38,384 bases of DNA from Bryobacterales bacterium (lineage in GTDB: Bacteria > Acidobacteriota > Terriglobia > Bryobacterales > Bryobacteraceae), in the NCBI GenBank assembly GCA_027324255.1, contig DAHVTI010000272.1, forward strand, positions 1 to 38,384. Reading direction: 5' to 3'. Position 1 is the first letter of the stretch, and every line of letters starts with the position of its first letter. A model generated the notes under the pieces. It did not search any database, was not told the origin of the DNA, and was given only the letters and a program-made list of their open reading frames with translations. The position numbers and the translations under genes are program-made. Below are positions 32,238 through 38,384 of the stretch, piece by piece.

Positions 32238-33335
32238 GTGCCAAGACGCACAAAACCTGCGGGCGCCGGCGTGCAAGGCGGAGGGGCTTACTCCGGCCTG
32301 CCCGGCGAACCGCTGCGCGTGGTGGCGATCGGCGGCGGCACGGGGCTGTCCACCATCCTGAAGGGCCTGAAGCGGCATGCGCCCGAGATCGGCCCCGGCA
32401 TGATGCTACCGCCTGTGGAGATCACCGCGGTGGTGACCGTGACGGACGACGGAGGCAGTTCCGGCCGGCTGCGGCGCGAATTCGACATCCTGCCGCCAGG
32501 CGACATCCGGAGCTGCATGGTGGCGCTTTCGGAGGACGAGGCCCTGCTGACACGGCTCTTCCAGCACCGCTTTGAATTCGGGCGGGGGCTGAAGGGCCAC
32601 AGCTTCGGCAACTTGTTCCTGGCCGCGCTGACGCAGATCACGGGCGATTTCGCGCAGGCGGTGCGGCTGAGTTCCGAGGTGCTGGCGATTGCCGGACGCA
32701 TCTATCCCTCCACCTCGGCCAACGTCACGCTGCGCGCGCACCTGCAGGACGGACGCACCGTGGACGGCGAAACGCGCATCAGCCGCAGCAAGGTCCCTAT
32801 CCGCGCCATCGAACTGCAGCCTGGCGGCGTGAAGCCGATGCGGGAGACGCTGGAAGCGATCCGGCGCGCGGACCTGATCACCCTGGGACCCGGCAGCCTG
32901 TTCACCAGTGTGGTGCCGAACCTGCTGGTGGAGGGCATCCCCGCCGCCATTCAGCGGTCCCGGGCGCTCAAGGCCTGCATCGTGAACCTGATGTGGCAAC
33001 CCGGGGAAACCGACGGCATGTCGGCGGCGGACCACGTGGAGGCGATCCTGAGACATTCCAGGCGGAAGCTGATCGATTGTGTTGTGGTGAACACGGCCCC
33101 GATCAGCGACGACCTGCTGGTCCGGTACGCCCGGCAGCGGGCCATGCAGGTGACGAACGACTACCAGCGCCTGAAGGCGCTGGGCCTGGAAGTGGTGGCG
33201 CTGCCGTTGCTGGCAAGAGGGGAAAAAGTCCGCCACGATCCTGAGTTGACCGCGCACGCGGTGGTGGAGCTGGCCGAGCGGGGGCGGCGGGCCGTCGCGG
33301 CAAGACTGGTGAAGCGGGCGGGCGGCAAGTCCTAG
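32238..33335 (+). CDS. yvcK: YvcK/CofD-like UDP-sugar-binding regulator
   Basis: The YvcK (GlmR/MgfK) family binds UDP-GlcNAc and tunes carbon flow into cell-wall precursors; it is related to CofD but is not known to make F420. This 365-residue protein has VVAIGGGTGLSTILKGL (29-44), VTVTDDGGSSGRLRREF (66-82), GDIRSCMVAL, KGHSFGNLFLAALT and ADLITLGPGSLFTSVVPNLLV, all family signatures. The start is GTG 32238, 4 nt after the TPR stop; the first 25 residues are a variable tail and a ribosome site is weak. glmU follows after 22 nt, so the protein that senses UDP-GlcNAc and the enzyme that makes it appear to share one transcript. Confidence 0.93.
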   Translation: MPRRTKPAGAGVQGGGAYSGLPGEPLRVVAIGGGTGLSTILKGLKRHAPEIGPGMMLPPVEITAVVTVTDDGGSSGRLRREFDILPPGDIRSCMVALSEDEALLTRLFQHRFEFGRGLKGHSFGNLFLAALTQITGDFAQAVRLSSEVLAIAGRIYPSTSANVTLRAHLQDGRTVDGETRISRSKVPIRAIELQPGGVKPMRETLEAIRRADLITLGPGSLFTSVVPNLLVEGIPAAIQRSRALKACIVNLMWQPGETDGMSAADHVEAILRHSRRKLIDCVVVNTAPISDDLLVRYARQRAMQVTNDYQRLKALGLEVVALPLLARGEKVRHDPELTAHAVVELAERGRRAVAARLVKRAGGKS

Positions 33336-33357
33336 AATCAAGTAGAGCCATCTACGC

Positions 33358-34746
33358 ATGAATTCCGACGTTTCGGTGGTGATCCTCGCGGCCGGCCTGG
33401 GCACGCGCATGAAATCGGCCATGGCCAAGGTGCTGCACCGGGCCGGCGGAGCCAGCCTGGTGGAGCACGTGATCCAGGCGGCCAGCAGCATCGCGCGGCC
33501 GGAACAGATCGTCGCGGTAGTCGGCCATCAGGCGGCACGGGTGCGGAAGGAAGTGGAACACCTCGGGACGCGGTTTCAGGAACAGACCGAGCAACTGGGC
33601 ACCGGGCACGCATTGAAAACCTGCGCTGGCCTGCCCGGGCTCGGCAGCGGCCGCATCGTGGTGCTGTACGGCGACTGCCCGCTGCTGTCGCCTGCCACGC
33701 TGCAGCGGCTCATGAAAGCCCACGCCGAGCATGGCTGCGCCGCCACGGTGATCACCACGCACCTGGCCAACCCCACCGGCTACGGCCGCATCCTGCGCGA
33801 CGAGCAGGGCAGAGTGGGAGCGATTGTCGAGGAAAAGGCGGCCACCCCCGGGCAGAAGCAGGTCAGCGAGATCAATTCCGGGATCTACTGTTTTGAAGCG
33901 GAACTCCTCTGGCAGCATCTGGGCCGGGTGCAGCCCAATGCGGCCTCGGGAGAGTTCTACCTGACCGATGTGGTGGAACTGCTGCGGGAGTCGGGACATG
34001 CCACGGTGCCCCTGGTGGTGGAGGACCCCAACGAGATCCTGGGCATCAATACGCGGGTGGAACTGGCGGATGCGGACCGGATCTTCCGGGAGCGCAAGGT
34101 GCGGGAACTGATGCTGGCCGGAGTGACGGTGGAGAGGCCGGAGACGGTCACCGTGGACGCCGGCGTGAAGGTGGGACAGGACACCATCATCGGCCCCTTC
34201 GTGCAACTGCTGGGCCGGACCGTCATCGGAGCGGATTGCGCGGTGGGCGCCTGCTCGATTCTCGAGAACGCGAGTCTTGCCGACGGCGCCAAGGTGCATC
34301 CGTTCTGCGTGATCCAGGATTCGCAGTTGGGCCCCGGGGCGGAGGCAGGCCCGTATGCGCGGCTGAGGATGGGCGCGGCGGTGGAGGAGGAAGCGCACGT
34401 CGGAAACTTTGTGGAACTGAAGAAGACCCGGTTCGGGAAACGGTCCAAAGCAATGCACCTCGCCTACCTTGGAGACGCGACCATCGGAGAGGGGGTCAAC
34501 ATCGGAGCCGGCACCATCACCTGTAACTTCGACGGACGCACCAAGAACCCGACGAGCATCGGCGACGGGGCGTTTGTCGGCAGCAATTCCACGCTGGTGG
34601 CGCCGGTGGAGGTGGGCGAAGGCAGTTACGTGGCCGCGGCCAGCATCGTCACGAGGCCGGTGCCCAAGGACGCCCTGGCCATTGGGCGCGCGCACCAGGT
34701 GAACAAACCCGACTGGGCCAAAAACCGCAGGGAAAAGCGGGAATAG
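33358..34746 (+). CDS. glmU: Bifunctional UDP-GlcNAc pyrophosphorylase / GlcN-1-P acetyltransferase
   Basis: It acetylates glucosamine-1-phosphate and joins it to UTP, making UDP-GlcNAc for peptidoglycan and LPS. The 462-residue enzyme has the uridyltransferase motif AAGLGTRMKS (11-20) and KVLH; the usual Pro before KVLH is Ala (AMAKVLH). YGDCPLLS, EQLGTGHAL, NPTGYGRI and INSGIYCFE follow. A left-handed beta-helix occupies about 250-445 with hexapeptide repeats and acetyltransferase residues in EEAHVGNFVELKKTRFG and HLAYLGDATIGEGVNIGAGTI. Its stop lies one base before the convergent truB stop. Confidence 0.96.
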   Translation: MNSDVSVVILAAGLGTRMKSAMAKVLHRAGGASLVEHVIQAASSIARPEQIVAVVGHQAARVRKEVEHLGTRFQEQTEQLGTGHALKTCAGLPGLGSGRIVVLYGDCPLLSPATLQRLMKAHAEHGCAATVITTHLANPTGYGRILRDEQGRVGAIVEEKAATPGQKQVSEINSGIYCFEAELLWQHLGRVQPNAASGEFYLTDVVELLRESGHATVPLVVEDPNEILGINTRVELADADRIFRERKVRELMLAGVTVERPETVTVDAGVKVGQDTIIGPFVQLLGRTVIGADCAVGACSILENASLADGAKVHPFCVIQDSQLGPGAEAGPYARLRMGAAVEEEAHVGNFVELKKTRFGKRSKAMHLAYLGDATIGEGVNIGAGTITCNFDGRTKNPTSIGDGAFVGSNSTLVAPVEVGEGSYVAAASIVTRPVPKDALAIGRAHQVNKPDWAKNRREKRE

Positions 34747-34747
34747 C

Positions 34748-35629
34748 TCAGAGCACCAACATCGGATGGTAGATGTTCGGTAGCTTGGCTTCGCCGATGG
34801 CGACAAGCTCCCCGTCCGCGCTGATGACTTTGACCAGGCGGGCCTCGCCGCGTGTGCGGAAGGGCGAGACACGGAAGTCGCGGCCTTGCCGGATCTGGGA
34901 TTCGGTGAGCGGATCCACAATTTCGGCGGGCATGTCGGGGAGCAGTTCAGCGGCGGGGATGAGGGCATCGCGCAGGCGGCCGGACGAAGCGAGTTCGGCC
35001 AGATCCTCGAGCGTCCGAGCCTGCTCGATGCGGAAGGCGCCGGAGGCCGTCCGGCGCAACCCGGACAGAAACGCGCCACAACCGAGGTGCCGGCCGGCGT
35101 CGTGGGCGATGGCCCGCAGGTAAGTGCCGGCGCTGCAAGTGACGCGAACGCGCACGGAGCAACCTTCGATCGAGAGCACGTCCAGCGCCCGCACCGTCAC
35201 CTCGACGGGCTTCAATTCCACCGGGATGTTCTTGCGGGCCAGTTCATAGGCCGGCCGTCCCTGGATCTTCTTGGCCGAGACGGGAGGAGGAGTTTGCGCG
35301 AAGGTCCCGCGGAAAGGGGCGAGCGCGCGCTCCACATCCTCAGGTGAGAGCGCCGGATCCGACTGCGGCGTGATGGGCTCACCGGCGGCATCGTAGGTGC
35401 TGGTGGCGTAGCCGAAGCGGATGGTGCCTTCGTAGGTTTTGTCGTTGCCGGTGTAGAACTGGGCCAGGCGGGTGGCGCGGTTCAGCAGCAGCGGCAGCAC
35501 GCCTGTGGCCAGGGGGTCGAGCGTGCCCAGGTGGCCCACATTCTTGGTGCCCGCGATGCGCCGCATGCGATTGACCACGTCGTGCGAGGTCCACTCGAGC
35601 GGCTTGTCTACGACGATGACTCCGTTCAT
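34748..35629 (-). CDS. truB: tRNA pseudouridine(55) synthase
   Basis: It makes the pseudouridine at position 55 in the T-loop of tRNAs. The 293-residue protein begins MNGVIVVDKPLEWTSHDVV and carries the TruB catalytic motif VGHLGTLDPLATGVLPL, with Asp38. KTYEGTIRFG, QTPPPVSAKKIQGRPAYE and RVTCSAGTYLRAIAHDAG complete the core, followed by a PUA-like C-terminus. ATG 35629 is chosen because it gives the canonical start, 11 nt after the upstream gene's stop. It is not with rbfA or infB, its usual neighbours, and follows an unrelated FAD oxidoreductase. Confidence 0.95.
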   Translation of the reverse strand: MNGVIVVDKPLEWTSHDVVNRMRRIAGTKNVGHLGTLDPLATGVLPLLLNRATRLAQFYTGNDKTYEGTIRFGYATSTYDAAGEPITPQSDPALSPEDVERALAPFRGTFAQTPPPVSAKKIQGRPAYELARKNIPVELKPVEVTVRALDVLSIEGCSVRVRVTCSAGTYLRAIAHDAGRHLGCGAFLSGLRRTASGAFRIEQARTLEDLAELASSGRLRDALIPAAELLPDMPAEIVDPLTESQIRQGRDFRVSPFRTRGEARLVKVISADGELVAIGEAKLPNIYHPMLVL

Positions 35630-35640
35630 TTCCGCGTCAC

Positions 35641-36954
35641 TCAACTCTGGGCCAGGAGGGAGGCTCCGGCCAGCATCCCGTCGCGCAAGGAGTCGGCGAT
35701 GCCCTGGAACTTCCATTTGCCGTAGCGTCCCGTCATCAGGATGCCGGCTTCGGCGAGCTTCTCCATGGCTGTTTCGCGCCACCTGGAACCAGGCCAGGAC
35801 CAGGTGTAGGCCACGTCCACCCAGGTAGCGTGAATCGCTTCGGCGGACTCCAGGAAGCCCCATTCGAGCAACTCGTCGAGGACGCTCTGGGAGTAGGCGG
35901 CCACCTCGGCGGACTCCGGCGCCTGGCCGGCGCGGAACGCCCGCTCGACGTAGAAGCTGGCGCGATTGTCGAGCCCTGCCGGCGTAAAGCCGGAATCGAC
36001 ATTGCTGTAGATGCCGACGCGGTGGAAGCCCGAGCGGGATCGCGGCACGTAAACCCAATGGTCGTCCGGGCAGTCCGCGCCACGCACGCCGCCAACGTTG
36101 AGAACGAGAACCGCCGTGCAGGGATCGGTCCGCTCCCCGGCATCGAGGCCGGTCAACGCCAGCATGTGATGGAGGGGCAGGGTGGAAACAAGCTGGGAAT
36201 AATCGACCGTGCTGCCGTCTTCGAATTCGATGGCGCGGGCCGCGGTGTCGATGCGGACTACGCGCATGCCGCAACGCACATCGGCACGGGCGGCCAGCGC
36301 GTCGGCGAAGGCCGACAGGCCGCCTTCCGGATAGAGGAAGGTATTGTTGTACCCGGCTTCCGGCACGTCTTCGCGCAACCCGCGTTCCACCAGCGACAGG
36401 TCCACCGGGCTCTTGTAGCCGTCCTGGGGAGCGATTTCGCGCCAGAGGCCGGCGGTGTAAAGCTCGTGGAAGGGGCCGAAAAACAGATCGGTGAGGGTGG
36501 CGCCGAAGACCTGCTCCATCCAGGAAGCCATGGTGGGCGTTCCCTGGCTTGCGGGCGCGGTGGGCGCGCGGCGCATTTCGTCGAGCGCCCAGGAGGCGAG
36601 CGTCGGATCGAGATAGCGCAGGTTGTATTGCAGCGGATACGGGACAAAGAGCTTCGATTCCGGGAAAAAGACCGACGACTTCCGGCGGTAGCGGCGCCAA
36701 TTCGCAAAGCCGCCCAGCGCGGCGTTCAGCACACGGTCCCCGCCGAACACCCAGTGGCCGCCGCCGTTCTCGAAGCGGTAGGCGCTGTTGTCTTCCGGCG
36801 CGGTGCGGGCCGGTTCGGCCTGCCCGGGCCGCAGGTAATAGCAACGGCAAATGCCGCCCGGCAGGGGCGCTGCCTCAAAGGCCGGACGCCCGGAGATCCA
36901 GGAGGCGGCGAGACCGGTCATTCCGGCGCCGAGAATCCAAGTGGAATCTGACAA
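35641..36954 (-). CDS. FAD-dependent oxidoreductase, amine-oxidase/UGM-like
   Basis: This 437-residue flavoprotein has an N-terminal dinucleotide-binding fold (WILGAGMTGLAASW, residues 6-19), then GGGHWVFGGDRVL, FFGPFHELYTAGLW, YPEGGLSAFADALAARADV and the C-terminal FAD segment ILMTGRYGKWKFQGIADSLRDGMLAG. The layout fits the protoporphyrinogen-oxidase, UDP-galactopyranose-mutase and amine-oxidase superfamily; the exact reaction is not readable. The GRYGKWKFQG end resembles sugar-nucleotide mutase-like proteins. The start is TTG 36954 with GAGGA 9 nt upstream. A -10 (TACAAT) and a 12-bp palindrome lie upstream. truB follows after 11 nt. Confidence 0.85.
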   Translation of the reverse strand: MSDSTWILGAGMTGLAASWISGRPAFEAAPLPGGICRCYYLRPGQAEPARTAPEDNSAYRFENGGGHWVFGGDRVLNAALGGFANWRRYRRKSSVFFPESKLFVPYPLQYNLRYLDPTLASWALDEMRRAPTAPASQGTPTMASWMEQVFGATLTDLFFGPFHELYTAGLWREIAPQDGYKSPVDLSLVERGLREDVPEAGYNNTFLYPEGGLSAFADALAARADVRCGMRVVRIDTAARAIEFEDGSTVDYSQLVSTLPLHHMLALTGLDAGERTDPCTAVLVLNVGGVRGADCPDDHWVYVPRSRSGFHRVGIYSNVDSGFTPAGLDNRASFYVERAFRAGQAPESAEVAAYSQSVLDELLEWGFLESAEAIHATWVDVAYTWSWPGSRWRETAMEKLAEAGILMTGRYGKWKFQGIADSLRDGMLAGASLLAQS

Positions 36955-36965
36955 TCGATATGGTC

Positions 36966-36988
36966 CTCAAGCTTGAGATTCCATTGTA
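36966..36988 (-). promoter_or_regulatory. -10 and 12-bp palindrome over the start of the FAD gene
   Basis: TACAAT on the minus strand (36983-36988) is followed after 5 nt by CTCAAGCTTGAG (36966-36977), a perfect palindrome covering the predicted start site. Its far end runs into the ribosome site (TTGAGGA). A repressor bound there would block both initiation and, in RNA, part of the Shine-Dalgarno region. Confidence 0.45.
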
Positions 36989-37037
36989 ACGGCGGGACCG
37001 GGAAGAAGAACAGGCTGCACGGGCTAAACTGTGAGGA

Positions 37038-38384
37038 GTGGAAGAAGAAGTATCGAGCCGATCATTCGACGCGCGGCTCACGCGCCGGCTGCTGGGCATC
37101 ATCGCGCCCTACTGGCGGGCGGTGTCCGTGGCCGTGGCCTGCCTGCTGGTCAACAGCGTGTTCCAGGTGCTCACGCCGCTGCTCACCAAGATCGCGGTGG
37201 ACCGCTATCTGGCGCCCAACAACGAGCACAACCTGCCCTGGCTGGAGCAATGGCTGCCGGCGGGCGCACAGGAAGGCCTGCTGCGCATCTCGCTCATCTT
37301 TCTGGCCGTGATCACGGCCGGATTACTGCTGGATTTCGGGCAGCAGCTCATCATGCAGTGGACCGGCCAGCGGGCGATGTTCGACCTGCGCCGGCGCATC
37401 ATGGGCAAGCTGCACCAGCTTGACGTCCAGTTCTTCGACCGCAATCCCGTGGGCCGGCTGGTGACGCGGGTGACCACGGACGTGGACGCGCTGAACGAGC
37501 TGTTCGCCTCCGGCCTGGTGACACTGCTGGGTGACGTCCTGGTGCTGCTCTTCGTGCTGACCGCCATGTTCCGCCTGAGCCCCAGCCTGACGTTTCTCAT
37601 GATGGCGGTGCTGCCGCTGGTCTTCTTCGTGACCGTCGCTTTCCGGCGCGCGGTGCAGGCCAGCAACCGGCAGATCCGGGTGGCGGTGGCGCGCATCAAC
37701 TCGTTCCTGCAGGAACACGTCAACGGGATTGCGGTGCTGCAGTTGTTCAACCGGGAGCAGCGGGCGGCACGGGACTTTGACGTGGTGAACCGCAACCACA
37801 TGCTGGCCTACCGCGGCGCCATCACCGCCTACGGCTGGTTTTACCCGGCCATCGAGGCGCTGTCGATGCTGGCGCTGGCGTCGCTACTGGCCTATGGGGG
37901 AGTCCAGGTGCGGGAGGGCGGCCTGACGATGGGCGTGCTGGTGGCGTTCTTCCAGTACGGCATGCGCATCTTCCGGCCGATCCAGGACCTGAGCGAAAAA
38001 TACAACATCCTGCAGACGGCGCTGGCCGCGGCCGAGAGGATCTTCCTGCTGCTGGACGAACCGGCCGTGGTCACCGCGCCGTCTGCGTCGAAGCCTGTGC
38101 CCGCCACGGGCGCGGCCGTCGAGTTCGATCGCGTCTGGTTCGCCTACAACGGGGAAGACTGGGTGCTGCGGGATATCAGCTTCACCGTCGAGCCCGGGGA
38201 GGTGATCGCCGTAGTCGGCCACACCGGCGCGGGCAAGACCACGCTGGCGAACCTGCTGCTGCGCTTCTACGACATTCAGAAGGGCGCCATCCGCATCGGC
38301 GGCGTCGATATCCGGGAGTTCAGCCCGACGGAGCTGCGGCGCCACTTCGGCATCGTGCTGCAGGACCCGCACCTGTTCACGGGC
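37038..38384 (+). CDS. ABC exporter, fused permease-ATPase (3' end outside window)
   Basis: A half-transporter of the MsbA/multidrug type, truncated by the window end after 449 residues. The membrane domain has about six helices (first at about 28-48, coupling segment DVQFFDRNPVGRLVTRVTTDVDALNELF at about 129-156). The nucleotide-binding domain starts at about 360 with the A-loop Tyr (FAYNGEDWVLRDISF), Walker A GHTGAGKTT (394-402) and the Q-loop IVLQDPHLFTG. The signature, Walker B and H-loop lie beyond the window. GTG 37038 is the only start possible: an in-frame stop lies two codons upstream. Its ribosome site (GAGGA) abuts GTG, which is too close to be ideal. Lipid or drug export is inferred from the family. 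Confidence 0.9.
   Translation, partial: MEEEVSSRSFDARLTRRLLGIIAPYWRAVSVAVACLLVNSVFQVLTPLLTKIAVDRYLAPNNEHNLPWLEQWLPAGAQEGLLRISLIFLAVITAGLLLDFGQQLIMQWTGQRAMFDLRRRIMGKLHQLDVQFFDRNPVGRLVTRVTTDVDALNELFASGLVTLLGDVLVLLFVLTAMFRLSPSLTFLMMAVLPLVFFVTVAFRRAVQASNRQIRVAVARINSFLQEHVNGIAVLQLFNREQRAARDFDVVNRNHMLAYRGAITAYGWFYPAIEALSMLALASLLAYGGVQVREGGLTMGVLVAFFQYGMRIFRPIQDLSEKYNILQTALAAAERIFLLLDEPAVVTAPSASKPVPATGAAVEFDRVWFAYNGEDWVLRDISFTVEPGEVIAVVGHTGAGKTTLANLLLRFYDIQKGAIRIGGVDIREFSPTELRRHFGIVLQDPHLFTG

Noticed and set aside
1-38384. CRISPR array, insertion sequence, prophage, toxin-antitoxin or defence island
   Set aside because: No regularly spaced repeats, transposase, integrase, terminal inverted repeats or recognisable defence domains were seen on either strand.

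Overview
This window looks like an ordinary chromosomal stretch from a GC-rich Gram-negative bacterium. It most resembles an acidobacterium of the Bryobacterales/Solibacter type. That placement is inference from gene content: a very large Oar-type TonB-dependent receptor with an N-terminal carboxypeptidase-regulatory-like domain, a Tat-exported Gfo/Idh/MocA oxidoreductase, outer-membrane proteins, YfhO and GT-C membrane enzymes, and many TTG/GTG starts. I see no insertion sequence, prophage, integrase or CRISPR array. Two tRNA genes are present.

Layout. 1-1551: a 5'-truncated PLP aminotransferase, then adenylate kinase. 1570-2130: a strong GC hairpin, a structured leader, a small orphan gene and the only textbook U-tailed terminator in the window. 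2204-5026: a CAT-anticodon tRNA, thiG, a beta-barrel protein translationally coupled to a Tat-exported oxidoreductase, and tRNA-Gln. 5062-6623: two unrecognised proteins, the second behind a near-consensus sigma-54 promoter. 6699-12805: two TonB-dependent receptors transcribed away from each other. 12826-17611 (minus): cmk-lysC, a PpiD-like foldase and a DedA protein. 17680-18814: a TPR protein, a thioredoxin-like [2Fe-2S] protein and a minimal zincin, the last two sharing a 25-bp divergent promoter. 18811-24138: two GT-C glycosyltransferases and a YfhO protein. 24088-31463 (minus): ggt, a TIM-barrel isomerase, asnS, arginase, ddl and a C-terminal processing protease, mostly with touching or overlapping ends. 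31688-34746 (plus): TPR protein, yvcK, glmU. 34748-36954 (minus): an FAD oxidoreductase and truB. 37038-end: a truncated ABC exporter.

Themes. Envelope and cell-wall functions dominate: glmU makes UDP-GlcNAc, YvcK-family proteins bind it, ddl makes D-Ala-D-Ala, and the PpiD-like, CtpA-like and GT-C proteins act at the membrane or periplasm. Genes are packed tightly, with start/stop overlaps and with convergent ends that touch or overlap.

No obviously new multi-gene system is visible. The best leads are small and regulatory: a 33-codon leader ORF with a hairpin over Arg codons just before arginase, a symmetric bidirectional promoter, a sigma-54 promoter in front of an orphan gene, a structured leader on a small orphan gene, and a yvcK-glmU operon behind a palindrome centred on its likely start site.
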